64,000 bases of DNA from contig NZ_LN812102.1 in NCBI RefSeq assembly GCF_000942395.1, positions 279,358 through 343,357 on the forward strand, in the 5' to 3' direction. Both the position numbers and the translations under genes were made by a program. This document shows, piece after piece, positions 26,239-34,690 of this stretch (positions are counted from its first letter, which is position 1; each line of letters starts with the position of its first letter). Source of the stretch: Risungbinella massiliensis (lineage in GTDB: Bacteria; Bacillota; Bacilli; Thermoactinomycetales; Thermoactinomycetaceae). The notes under the pieces are model-generated. The model was given only the letters and a program-made list of their open reading frames with translations. It was not told the DNA's origin and searched no databases.

Positions 26239-27033
26239 TTATCGATTGCTGTTTTGGCTAACTCTACTCAGAAAATTATTCATCAATAACGGAAGGGAGA
26301 TCAAAATGGGGGGATCGTCCAGGTGAGGTGGATGGAGCATTACTCGCTGATAAGGAATGGAAGAATTGGGCCTAACAATGATTGGTTCCTTCGATCGGGT
26401 ACGTAATGTCATGTGTGGCAACAGAAAATCCTTCGCTTGCATTCCCCACGAAACAGATGTAGCCATCAAGTAATAGATGCCCGGTTTTACGCCCGTAAAA
26501 CAAAAATCTCCCAAAGAAGAAAGCAGTGTTCCATATAAGGGCAGCCCTTCTGGTATTGGTTTGGCAAACAAGCCGATCATAATAACACCCTCAAATGGAA
26601 TAGATGATCCAATGGTCCCTTCCATTCTGCCATGTAAATCTACAATTGGGTGTGCCATAGACCAATCGTCTAATTTTTGCAAGGAGCGAAAGTAGTTCTC
26701 CGCTTGCATAGTGGAGTTTCGAAATTCAGACGGTGACACACCTACCCTGTCGGTAAATCGAGTAGTAAATGTTCCTAAACTCTGTTGTCCAATCATAAGT
26801 CCAATATCGCGAACGCTCCAATTCGTATGCATTAGCAAATCTTTCGCCTTTTGCAATCGGAGAGAAGAGACATAATATAGAGGTGATAGACCGATTCTTT
26901 GTTTAAATATGCGAGTAAAATGGTATGGACTATAAGCTACATGATTCGCCAATTGAGAAAGTGTGATCGGTTCGTCCATATGTTGATGAATATAAGAAAT
27001 CACCTCATCTATTTCAGAATATTGATTTGTCAA
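26239..27033 (-). CDS. AraC-family transcriptional regulator
   Basis: 264 residues from the chosen TTG at 27033, which has AAGGGGGAG eight bases upstream; the open frame reaches an ATG at 27108 that has no ribosome site. The AraC double helix-turn-helix is at the N-terminus (about residues 8-105: ITLSQLANHVAYSPYHFTRIFK and SVRDIGLMIG...FTTRF). The C-terminal 150 residues form an effector-like domain of mixed strands that I do not recognise with certainty. HTH-first architecture is like the AraC-GyrI regulators. It probably senses a drug or metabolite. Confidence 0.82.
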   Translation of the reverse strand: MTNQYSEIDEVISYIHQHMDEPITLSQLANHVAYSPYHFTRIFKQRIGLSPLYYVSSLRLQKAKDLLMHTNWSVRDIGLMIGQQSLGTFTTRFTDRVGVSPSEFRNSTMQAENYFRSLQKLDDWSMAHPIVDLHGRMEGTIGSSIPFEGVIMIGLFAKPIPEGLPLYGTLLSSLGDFCFTGVKPGIYYLMATSVSWGMQAKDFLLPHMTLRTRSKEPIIVRPNSSIPYQRVMLHPPHLDDPPILISLPLLMNNFLSRVSQNSNR

Positions 27034-27483
27034 ATGCCATTCTCCCCCTTGCCCGATCAAATGCCAAAATCTAAAATGATCCAATAATCGAAATATAGCT
27101 AGTTGCATAAATCAAAGTTAGACATAGGCGAGCCGCCGGTTTTCCCGCTTCTGATCTGCTCTGGCTCCCTACCGCTCATAGTCGCATCTCAAAAGGGGAA
27201 AACCTCTGGATTTAGACTAAATATGCAACATGCTCTATATATTTTACATCTATATGGGACTAACCTTTATTTGATACTATACTTAATTTCTGACGGGTAA
27301 CATTTTGCGTTACTCTTATTCAGTTACTTTTCGAGAAAGTTAAAATAATATTGTGTAAGAGTACACTGATAGATATAAGAGTAAAGACATTTTAAATAAT
27401 ATGACTAACATATGATCATTTATAATGAAATAAAGAGAACTCGTTATATCGCAAAATAAACATACTGGGAATGTGATAAGGAT
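27034..27483. other. Intergenic region between the AraC gene and the cat leader
   Basis: 450 bases. 27115-27200 is noticeably richer in G+C than its surroundings and has no gene I can support. The rest is AT-rich and should hold the promoter for the cat transcript; a TATAAT-like TATAATGA occurs near 27420. No other structure seen. Confidence 0.4.
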
Positions 27484-27540
27484 ATGGTTAAGGCAACTGA
27501 GTAGACCTCCTAAAATGAGAATGCAATAATTTTAGGAGGT
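27484..27540 (+). promoter_or_regulatory. Candidate translational attenuator of the cat gene (leader peptide plus RBS-masking stem)
   Basis: A six-codon leader frame, MVKATE (27484-27504, TAG stop), is followed at once by a perfect 12-bp inverted repeat, ACCTCCTAAAAT (27505-27516) with ATTTTAGGAGGT (27529-27540). The right arm contains the cat ribosome site AGGAGG, so the stem hides it. This is the layout of inducible cat genes such as cat-86, whose leader also begins MVK. A drug-stalled ribosome on the leader would open the stem. Confidence 0.75.
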
Positions 27541-27548
27541 TATGAAAA

Positions 27549-28208
27549 ATGATTTTTCATCCGATTGATATGGATCACTGGAGTAGAAAACCCTACTTTG
27601 AACATTATTTACACCATGTCAGATGCACTTACAGCATGACAGCAAATATTGATATTACCCTACTGCTAGAACAACTTAAGAGAAAAGAGATAAAGCTCTA
27701 CCCAGCATTGATCTACATGATCACAACAGTAGTAAACCGCCACAGTGAATTTCGTACTTGTTTTGATTCAGAAGGTAAGTTAGGTTATTGGGACAGTATG
27801 TCTTCTAACTTCACCATTTTTCATGAAGACGATAAGACATTTTCCAACATCTGGACTCCATACACTGAAGATTTCCAGGAGTTCTACAGTCACTATCTAG
27901 ATGATTTAGAAAAGTACGGACATATCAAACAATTCACCTCTAAAATAAACGAGCCACCAAACACCTTCCCCATTTCGTGTATTCCATGGGTCAGCTTCAC
28001 AGGCTTTAACCTAAACATCTATACAGAGGGAACCTACCTCCTGCCCATCTTTACGATCGGAAAATTTTTTAAGCAGGACGAACAAATACAGTTGCCCTTA
28101 TCTGTACAGCTCCACCATGCTGTGTGCGACGGCTACCATACCAGTGTGTTGTTTCATGAGCTGCAAGTATTGGCTGATCACTGTGAGAAATGGTTGCCAA
28201 ATAAATAA
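27549..28208 (+). CDS. cat: Chloramphenicol O-acetyltransferase, type A
   Basis: 219 residues, normal length. The catalytic histidine is His190 in LHHAVCDGYH, and the trimer-interface and substrate segments (FRTCFD near 70, PWVSFTGFNLN near 147) are conserved. The enzyme acetylates chloramphenicol with acetyl-CoA and confers resistance. AGGAGG stands nine bases before the ATG but is sequestered in a stem, implying chloramphenicol-inducible translation. No transposon genes flank it closely, though the mobile-rich region begins about 1.4 kb downstream. Confidence 0.95.
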   Translation: MIFHPIDMDHWSRKPYFEHYLHHVRCTYSMTANIDITLLLEQLKRKEIKLYPALIYMITTVVNRHSEFRTCFDSEGKLGYWDSMSSNFTIFHEDDKTFSNIWTPYTEDFQEFYSHYLDDLEKYGHIKQFTSKINEPPNTFPISCIPWVSFTGFNLNIYTEGTYLLPIFTIGKFFKQDEQIQLPLSVQLHHAVCDGYHTSVLFHELQVLADHCEKWLPNK

Positions 28209-28236
28209 ATGTCCATATTTAAAATATAATTAGGAA

Positions 28237-28271
28237 CCAGTCTAAATCATAAATCATGTTTTAGACTGGTC
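28237..28271 (+). terminator. Terminator of the cat gene
   Basis: ACCAGTCTAAA/TTTAGACTGGT stem with a 13-base loop, then CTTTG; 29 bases after the stop codon. Confidence 0.75.
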
Positions 28272-28380
28272 TTTGCTATATACTAATTGACACAGTTTTA
28301 TTAAGTAGTTTACGGTTTGTGCCCCTTATTCAATGTTAAAATAGCATTCTTTAATGCAAAAAATAAGAGGTGCAACGATA

Positions 28381-28644
28381 ATGAAAAGTAAAACTACTGA
28401 AGAGATGATACAGCTATATAAGAAAATGATAAGTGATGCAACACGCAACTTACAACGATCAGCACTTCCAGATTACGATAAAGCGGAGCTAAATATGAAG
28501 ATAGACATTTTCTCAAAAGGAATTAAGAGATTAGAGAAAGAAGCTCTTCAACCTAGAATCGAGACAGTAGATATAGCAGCTGAGTTGGAAAAACTGCGAA
28601 TTTTGGCAAAACAGGAACAAGAGTCTATACCAGTTATAATCTAA
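28381..28644 (+). CDS. Small helical protein of unknown function (87 aa)
   Basis: 87 residues, charged and almost wholly alpha-helical by composition, with likely coiled-coil between residues 5-75 (heptad-like spacing of L, I, and A). No cysteine, signal or membrane segment. The ATG at 28381 has GAGGTG upstream; the frame extends nine codons further to another ATG without a site. Single gene between the cat gene and a pseudogene. Function unknown. Confidence 0.6.
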   Translation: MKSKTTEEMIQLYKKMISDATRNLQRSALPDYDKAELNMKIDIFSKGIKRLEKEALQPRIETVDIAAELEKLRILAKQEQESIPVII

Positions 28645-28701
28645 ATCAAGGAGCACTGAGGGAGGATCAATACCTTTTGATACTCCCTTTCTTGGAATTT
28701 C

Positions 28702-29367
28702 TTATAAAGAATGGAAAGGATTTATATTTTCCTCTGAGTTATTTCGTGGGCTACCTATTACCTTGGATACAGGATATGCTTCCATCAAATCCGAAGAATA
28801 CGAGGTCAGAAGACTTTTCAGATAAACGGAGTCTTCTAACCTCGTATCTAACCAGATTGCTTCGTGCTCTGGATCGAAAATAACCGGCATCCGATTATGA
28901 ATCGGTTCCATCAAATTATTAGCATTGGTTGTAATGATGGTACAAGTATGTAGAACAACCCCTTCTCTATCCCACGTATCCCAAAGACCAGCAAAGGAAA
29001 AAAGGCCCCTTATTTCATTCGAATGAAATAAGGTTGCTTTGTTTCTCCTTCTTTTGCCCATTCAAAAAAACCAGTCGCTGGGATCAGACATCGCTTCCTA
29101 GATAACAAACGTTTAAAGGAAGGTTTTTCATTTACTGTTTGAGCTCGGGCATTGATCATCTTACTCCCTATACTCTTGTCCTTTGCCAAAAAGGAATCAA
29201 ACCCCAACGAAACAGTTTGGGTACTCTCTCTCCTTCTTCTTCCCTCACTACTAAGACATTTTGAGTAGGTGCGATATGTAGCTTGCTTTAATAGGAAAAC
29301 CTAGATGAAGTTGAAATCTCTCTTCCAGCTCTTTTTCCTCTGCAAATAGTGAGAATCTACCACACAT
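28702..29367 (-). pseudogene. SRAP/HMCES (YedK-like) abasic-site protein, broken by three frameshifts
   Basis: Joining three frames restores a normal ~220-residue SRAP protein, which in intact form covalently shields abasic sites in single-stranded DNA through Cys2. It starts MCGRFSLFAEE at 29367 with GAGGTG upstream. One base is missing near 29278 (before IAPTQNVLVV), another near 29182 (GLIPFW | AKDKS), and a further shift lies near 29012 (PYFIRM | ...FSFAGLW). The INARAQTV and CLIPATGFFEW motifs remain. It may be a true relic, or the assembly may contain indel errors. Confidence 0.85.
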
Positions 29368-29570
29368 AGCAATCACCTCTACTAAATCTAAGAAAAGCTC
29401 TTTCTATTCTTTAGTAAGTTATATCTAATATCATAGAGTTTTATCTGTTCAATCAGTAGCTAAAATATTACGTAAAAAGACGTAATTAATTTACTTACCA
29501 GTCTCTCCATTGGTCTGTTATATCTCCGTCTGAATCTAAGCCAGCATATTGTGCAGTCACTTGAACACTT

Positions 29571-29601
29571 CCCCACCTACGCTAACGCTAAGAGGTAGGG
29601 G
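29571..29601. repeat. IS-end hairpin, copy A
   Basis: CCCCACCT-N14-AGGTAGGGG. A similar hairpin is found at 29992-30022 and at 36597-36634. This form is typical of the ends of IS200/IS605-type elements in Firmicutes. Confidence 0.65.
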
Positions 29602-29643
29602 ATTCTTGGGTAATCCCATCTACCAATAGGAAATGCACCAAGC

Positions 29644-29830
29644 TCAAACCGTAGTTCCTACGGCAAGAAGTCTTAGACCTTCTTTTACTATATTTTGAGC
29701 AGCATTGAGGTCTCGATCATGTTCTACCCGACACTGATGGCATGTCCAACTTCGAAGATTTTGGTTTTTCACTCTTTATTTTGATAGTTTCCTTAGTAGG
29801 GTAGATCCGAAACTGAAAGGCCTTATGCAT
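29644..29830 (-). pseudogene. tnpB remnant with a large internal deletion (IS200/IS605, IS1341-type)
   Basis: The minus strand begins with the TnpB N-terminus MHKAFQFRIYPTKE (ATG at 29830) and then jumps, out of frame, to the TnpB C-terminal zinc-ribbon and active-site segment [21 protein letters not shown], ending at a TGA at 29646-29644. More than 300 codons are missing. Hairpins of the element's ends survive on both sides (29571-29601, 29942-30022), so this is an internally deleted, non-autonomous derivative of about 0.45 kb. It cannot make an active nuclease. Confidence 0.82.
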
Positions 29831-29941
29831 TGGAATTCATCTCCCTATAAGCAGTTAAAAGTATTTTACAACCTTTCAGAATAATGTCCATGACGATCGG
29901 GAGGATCAAGAAAAATCATGAAGGAAAAAGCACCAAAATGG

Positions 29942-30022
29942 GTCGGACTTGTGAGAGGGTAGAAACCCTCCCTCGTCCGACGCAGATTCATCTCCCACTT
30001 TCACTACGCTGAGAAGTGGGAG
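29942..30022. repeat. Two hairpins at the other end of the tnpB relic
   Basis: GTCGGAC...GTCCGAC with an inner GAGAGGG/CCCTC stem at 29942-29981, then CTCCCACTT-N13-AAGTGGGAG at 29992-30022, which resembles copy A. They lie 5' of the relic tnpB start and probably mark the element's left end. Confidence 0.55.
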
Positions 30023-30118
30023 TATTCTCCGCTATAATAGATAAATAAAAAACCCAAATATACCTTTACAGGAATATTCCTTTTGGGTTATATTATAAAG
30101 GAAAGGAGAAACATTTAT

Positions 30119-30460
30119 ATGGGCGTCAATATCATAACAACTTTGAATGCACTCGCCGAGCCCAATCGATTGAACATTGTGGAACTTTTACGTCATGGTC
30201 CCCTCACTGTAGGAGAAATTACCGAACGATTGGGTCTTCGCCAGCCACAGACTTCCAAACATCTTCGCGTACTTAGTGAGGCTGGGCTCGTCGAGGTACA
30301 AGCGATTACGAACAAGCGAATTTATCGGCTCCAATCCGAACCGTTCCAAGCACTAGACACTTGGCTAGAATCCTACCGCATTGTTTGGGAGGAACGTTTT
30401 GACAATCTGGAGAAATACTTGCAGAAGCTTCAATCCCAAAAAAATCAAAGCGAAAGTTAA
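30119..30460 (+). CDS. ArsR/SmtB-family regulator paired with an SRPBCC gene
   Basis: 113 residues; winged helix with ALAEPNRLNIVELL, GEITERLGLRQPQTSKHLRVL (recognition helix) and the wing VQAITNKRIYRL. No metal-binding cysteines, so it belongs to the non-metal ArsR group. The ATG at 30119 has AAAGGAG upstream; an in-frame start 12 codons earlier lacks a site. The next gene codes an AHSA1/SRPBCC protein 18 bases later, a pairing found widely in Bacillales, where the regulator probably controls its neighbour. Confidence 0.87.
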   Translation: MGVNIITTLNALAEPNRLNIVELLRHGPLTVGEITERLGLRQPQTSKHLRVLSEAGLVEVQAITNKRIYRLQSEPFQALDTWLESYRIVWEERFDNLEKYLQKLQSQKNQSES

Positions 30461-30478
30461 ATCTTAGGAGGTTTCTTC

Positions 30479-30988
30479 ATGACAAATAAAATGATTTCGA
30501 AGGTAGAGGGGAAAGAACTAATTCTGGAGCGTGTTTTTGATGCACCCCGTGAGCTAGTATTTAAAGCATTCTCTGAAGCGGAGCACCTGAAACACTGGTG
30601 GGGTCCTCGCGGATGGACTCTTACAGTTTGCAATATAGATTTTCGTCCAGGCGGAATCTGGCATTACTGCATGAAGTGCATCGATCAGAATCAAGGCGAT
30701 TTTTATGGATTCGAATCTTGGGGAAAAGGAGTCTACCAAGAAATCGTAGAGTCCGAAAAAATTGTATACATCGACTATTTCTCTGATGCCAAAGGCAATG
30801 AAGCGGAGGGAATGCCCGCAACGAAAGTAACATTGACTTTTGTAGAGCACGATGGGAAAACAAAGCTGATCAATCGAGCTATATATGATTCCCCCGAAGC
30901 TCTCCAAACCGTATTGGATATGGGAATGGAGCAAGGAATTACCGAAACTTGGGATCGTCTCGCCGAGCATCTACAGTCCATTCAGTAA
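30479..30988 (+). CDS. SRPBCC (AHSA1-like) domain protein
   Basis: 169 residues. The opening LILERVFDAPRELVFKAFSEAEHLKHWWGPRGWT is diagnostic of the CalC/AHSA1 branch, and the final TETWDRLAEHL closes the ligand-cavity helix. The protein binds an unknown hydrophobic ligand; despite the family name it is not expected to be an Hsp90 co-chaperone. GGAGG lies eight bases before the ATG. It is the second gene of a two-gene operon with an ArsR regulator. Confidence 0.87.
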   Translation: MTNKMISKVEGKELILERVFDAPRELVFKAFSEAEHLKHWWGPRGWTLTVCNIDFRPGGIWHYCMKCIDQNQGDFYGFESWGKGVYQEIVESEKIVYIDYFSDAKGNEAEGMPATKVTLTFVEHDGKTKLINRAIYDSPEALQTVLDMGMEQGITETWDRLAEHLQSIQ

Positions 30989-31078
30989 CCTCTTCTTTTT
31001 CCATTGGCTTAAACAGATAAGTAGTTTTGTTTGCAAACGATCTTGTCCCCACTCGAACTAAAAATCAACGCACATGAA

Positions 31079-31136
31079 ATAAGCCAACAAGAAAGGTTGG
31101 GTAAATCTAGATCCCCGCTTTTTCTTGTTGGCTTAT
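31079..31136. terminator. Long perfect stem terminator
   Basis: ATAAGCCAACAAGAAA and its complement form 16 bp around a 26-base loop, between the convergent SRPBCC gene and the MFS pseudogene; able to act for both. Confidence 0.8.
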
Positions 31137-31185
31137 ATTTATGGCAATATGAATGGATTTTGATGAAGATATTCTACCCTCTGTT

Positions 31186-32515
31186 CTACAGAGGCATATT
31201 TTTAGTTTCCTCCGCTTTGCGATTGCTTCGATACCACATACCAACTGGTATTAATAGTAGGGACAGAAATCCTCCTACAAGTGATAGGGTTGCGAAACTA
31301 GAATGTGCTACCACCATACCAGAAAACGCTCCACCCGATGCTCCAGCTAACGCAATAGAGACATCAATGGTACCCTGAGTTTTTGCCCGAGTGGTTGGGT
31401 GTGTTGCATCCACAATAAGAGCTGTGCCACTAATTAAGCCAAAGTTCCAACCAACCCCTAGTAATGCGAGAGCAATGATAAGGAATAGCATCGAATCGGC
31501 AGGTGCAATAGCAGCTAGAATCCCTGCAGTAAGTAGAATGGCACCAGAAGCAAATGACATGATCGTTCGTCCGATCTTGTCCACTAGAATGCCGGTTACG
31601 AGTGACGGCAGGTACATGGAGCCGACATGAATCCCAATTACCAGACCCACCGCGTCTAAACCATGACCATGGTGCTTCATGTGAATGGGAGTCATGGTCA
31701 TAATGGCGATCATGACGATTTGAGTTAATATCATGACTGTTGCACCCACTATAATGCCTCGGTTATTTTTTGTTGATATTTTGGAATGCAAGTTCGGTGC
31801 AGAGTCGCTCTGATCCTTTTGTTGCGCTTCCAAGATTTCTTTTGCCACTACAAATGGATCTGGCCGTAAGAAAATAAAAAGTACTAGACCAGCTAGAATA
31901 AAGGCTGCAGCTGCAAGAATAAACGGACCAGCTAATGCCGGAATGCCGAGTGACGTAGCGAATTGGCCCATTTCATCTACTAAGTTCGGTCCCATAACCG
32001 CACCGAAAGTAGTGGATACCATCGCAATACTCACTGCTGTAGCCCGCTGAGTCGGCTTTGCTAAATCTGCCTGCATAGCGAGCTTGTAAGTTGGTAGCAG
32101 TACCTGCACCATAAATAAGCAAGGAAGCAAACAGAAGATAAATATTTTCATTCATTGCAGCAATTACTACTCCAATTGCACCAATTCCACCCGCCAAGAA
32201 ACCTGTTGATAATCCTAAACGACGTCCAAAACGTTGAGATAGTCGCCCCACAAGCAGTGCGGATCCAGCTGAACCCAATGTAAATAACGCAACTGGAACA
32301 CCTGACAAACTATCTGTTCCTAACATATCTTGGGCAAGAAGGGCTCCAACTGTTATTCCTGCTGCCAGTCCTGCACCACCGAAAATTTGGGAAATAACAA
32401 TAATGAGTAAGGTTCGTTTATATAGCTGACTTTGTATTTCTGGAGAAACTAGGTATTTTTCTAACCCAGATTTAGGACTTTCGTTTACATTAAAATCATC
32501 AGGTTTATTCAGCAT
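31186..32515 (-). pseudogene. 12-TM MFS transporter gene split by one frameshift
   Basis: Two overlapping frames (32515-31973 and 32151-31186) join into one 12-helix MFS protein of about 440 residues. The first carries TM1-4 with GRLSQRFGRRLGL (motif A) and breaks after YGAGTATNLQARYAG; the second resumes at DLAKPTQRATAVSIAMVSTTFGAVMGPNLV. An extra base near 32074 (GCAGGCAGATTT) explains the break. The gene has a start at 32515 and a normal C-terminus. Either a recent pseudogene or a sequence error; the substrate is unknown. Confidence 0.8.
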
Positions 32516-33362
32516 TTCAGGACCCCCTTTTTTTAGATGTTTATTGTAGATTCACGTTTTCCCTAGCAATACCCCTTAAAGATAGAAAACACCTTTCCTT
32601 TTGAATTCCGTTAATATAAAAGTTAAATACAAATAGACCTTGAGGAATAATCAAATGTTAGCTAATTTTTATGTAAATCTATCTTAGATCTTACCTAGAT
32701 TACAATAAAGAGAGGAATAACTCCCTCCCTACTAGCAAGTGAAACTCACACTTAGTTCATTTTAGATGCTATTTTCCTTGTAATGCATCTTGCCGATCTT
32801 GTAGATGTTCTAGATATCTTTGTTCTAAATTTTTCCCCATAGAGATACTTTTCCAATATTGTTGTTTCAGCTGATTGATATCTTCCCTGGTATATTCACT
32901 AAGATAAAGTAATTTAGGTAGATCCACAGGGATTTTTAAACTATGTTCTTTCCCCATATGATCTATTGCAACGAAGTCAAGTTCCATTTCCTCTTCGTAT
33001 CCTAACATCAGTAGGTAATCTAGTATGACATACTCTACCCTTATCTTTTCACCTGACAGTAATGTTTTCCCCTTCATTTCTATAATGTTGTTCTCTTCAC
33101 TTGGGATCTCTTCTCTCTTTTTTCCCAAACCACAAAAAAGGCCTGCAGATAAGATTGTAACAGGGTTCGATCCAGTATTCGTAGTTTCTATTTCGAACAG
33201 AGTACCATAGTCATTACAAAAAAAGCTTAACTTTGGTTGTATACTTTCTCTTGCTTCTTTCGCCTGATTCAATGCTACCTGGATAGGTTACAGTTTATTG
33301 GACAGAAAAAATAAGGTCAATTACACTTGTTTCAAAGGGACATGAAACGAGGAGAATTGATT

Positions 33363-33647
33363 ATGACAAGAAGAAAAAGACGTACTTTTACCGAGGAGTT
33401 TAAACACCAAATTGTTCAATTGCATCAAAGTGGGAAACCAAGAAGTGAAATTATCAAAGAGTATGATCTTACTCCATCTGCTGTAGATAAGTGGATCAGG
33501 CAGAGTCAGAACAGTTGCTCCTTTAAAGAAAAGGACAACCGAACAACCGAAGAAGCTGAATTAATTCAGCTTCGGAAAGAGCTTCAACGTTTACGAATGG
33601 AAAACGATATTTTAAAGCAAGCCGCGCTGATCATGGGACGAAAGTAA
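33363..33647 (+). CDS. IS3-family transposase OrfA (HTH protein)
   Basis: 94 residues. The N-terminal HTH_Tnp_1 domain (RRTFTEEFKHQIVQL...PRSEIIKEYDLTPSAVDKWIRQ) is followed by a leucine-zipper coiled coil (LIQLRKELQRLRMENDILKQA). GAGGAG lies before the ATG at 33363. In IS3 elements OrfA binds the terminal repeats and is joined to OrfB by programmed frameshifting; here orfB begins two bases after the orfA stop, and no convincing slippery A-run is seen. Confidence 0.9.
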   Translation: MTRRKRRTFTEEFKHQIVQLHQSGKPRSEIIKEYDLTPSAVDKWIRQSQNSCSFKEKDNRTTEEAELIQLRKELQRLRMENDILKQAALIMGRK

Positions 33648-33649
33648 AT

Positions 33650-34486
33650 GTGATCCGAAATAATCGTCACAAATACTCAGTATCAGCAATGTGCGAAGTC
33701 CTACAACTCCCTAGAAGCACTTACTATTATGAAAAAAAGAATAGAAAGTCCTTGAAGGATACGATCACGTCTGTGATCGTAGACATCTTTCAAAAAAGCC
33801 GTCTAACCTATGGTACACGAAAAATTAAAGTGGAATTAAAAAAACGGGGATGGATCATTTCTAGAAGACGAATCGGACGAATCATGAACCAACAAGGGCT
33901 TATTTCAAAGTACACCATCGCCCAGTTCAAAAAGAGCCGAAGTACCTGTAACGAGTCAAATCATGCAAATTTGTTGGATCGAAAGTTTCATCAAGATGAA
34001 GCATTAAAAGTGATTGTAAGCGATTTAACGTATGTACGAGTGAAGCAAACATGGCATTATATCTGTGTTTTTGTTGATCTTTTCAATCGGGAGATTATTG
34101 GATATAGTGCTGGTCCTAAGAAAGACGCACAGCTAGTGTATCGTGCTCTTTCTTCTATTAAACAAGACCTATGAAAAGTCCAACTTTTCCATACTGATAG
34201 AGGAAATGAGTTTAAAAACAAATTAATGGATGAAGCACTCAAAACCTTCCAGATCCAACGCTCGTTGAGCCTAAAAGGCTCACCATATGATAATGCAGTA
34301 GCAGAAGCTATGTTTAAGATAATGAAAACAGAGTTTGTTAAGAATGCTCGTTTTAAAAGCCTGGAACAACTAGAGTTAGAATTATTTGACTACGTAAACT
34401 GGTTTAACAATGTTCGTATTCACAGTACCTTAGACTATCTAACCCCTATGGAGTACAAGTTGATACACCTTAAAAAAACTGTCTAG
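33650..34486 (+). pseudogene. IS3-family transposase OrfB with an in-frame TGA
   Basis: The rve/DDE integrase gene is intact in one frame except for a TGA at 34172-34174. Before it lie the HTH_21 region (TYGTRKIKVELKKRGW) and the first catalytic Asp (VSDLTYV); after it follow HTDRGNEF with the second Asp and the Glu-bearing SLKGSPYDNAVAEAMFK region. A single CGA-to-TGA change would explain the stop. Translation of the second part from ATG at 34226 would give no active enzyme. Confidence 0.87.
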
Positions 34487-34613
34487 TTTACTGTTGACAG
34501 TCCAACCTTTACCGCCCAAAAAGTAGCAATTGCTCCTGCCACTTGTCCAATAGCGGCTACCGCATCCCAATTAATAACCAATAGAACTACTCCCTTTAAT
34601 ACTTGTGAACTAC

Positions 34614-34632
34614 ATCGCCATTGAAATGGCGA
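34614..34632. repeat. Right-end hairpin of the IS200/IS605 element
   Basis: TCGCCAT-TGA-AATGGCGA. A second small palindrome, TCGATTCA/TGAATCGA, lies at 34637-34653 between it and the tnpB stop. This 3' region is also where TnpB guide (omega) RNA is encoded in known elements. Confidence 0.6.
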
Positions 34633-34690
34633 GCTTCTCGATTCATTGAATCGACCAACGTCGCATTCTCCACGAAGGCACGTTCCATGC

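Larger units (their letters stand above)
33285..34499 (+). mobile_element. IS3-family insertion sequence (about 1.2 kb)
   Basis: The element carries orfA and orfB in the standard order. Imperfect terminal inverted repeats of 19 bases are visible at 33287-33305 and 34479-34497 (13 of 19 positions match, including the GACAG ends). The right end is TTGACA-type, as usual for IS3 members. No target duplication is evident at the junctions. It has disrupted the gene 32769-34581. OrfB has an internal stop, so this copy is probably inactive. Confidence 0.87.
32769..34581 (-). pseudogene. Membrane-anchored protein of unknown function, interrupted by an IS3-family element
   Basis: The 5' part lies at 34581-34500: TTG start with AAAGGGAG eight bases upstream, coding an N-terminal helix ending in GAIATFWAVKVG. 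The 3' part lies at 33284-32769, reading PIQVALNQAKEARESIQPKLSFF and on to a soluble domain of about 165 residues. Between them sits the IS element 33285-34499. An N-terminal membrane helix followed by a basic segment and a beta-rich domain is a common arrangement, but I cannot name the family. Removing the element would rebuild a protein of about 195-200 residues. Confidence 0.75.

Noticed and set aside
27115-27200. Higher-GC patch as a structured RNA gene or promoter island
   Set aside because: No stable complementary arms or known motif; kept only as a note in the intergenic entry.
27505-27540. Cat upstream stem as a transcription terminator
   Set aside because: No T run follows and the right arm is the ribosome site of cat; attenuation of translation fits better.
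33641-33652. Programmed -1 frameshift between IS3 orfA and orfB
   Set aside because: Only AAAG is present near the overlap; no slippery heptamer or downstream structure seen, and orfB has its own GTG.
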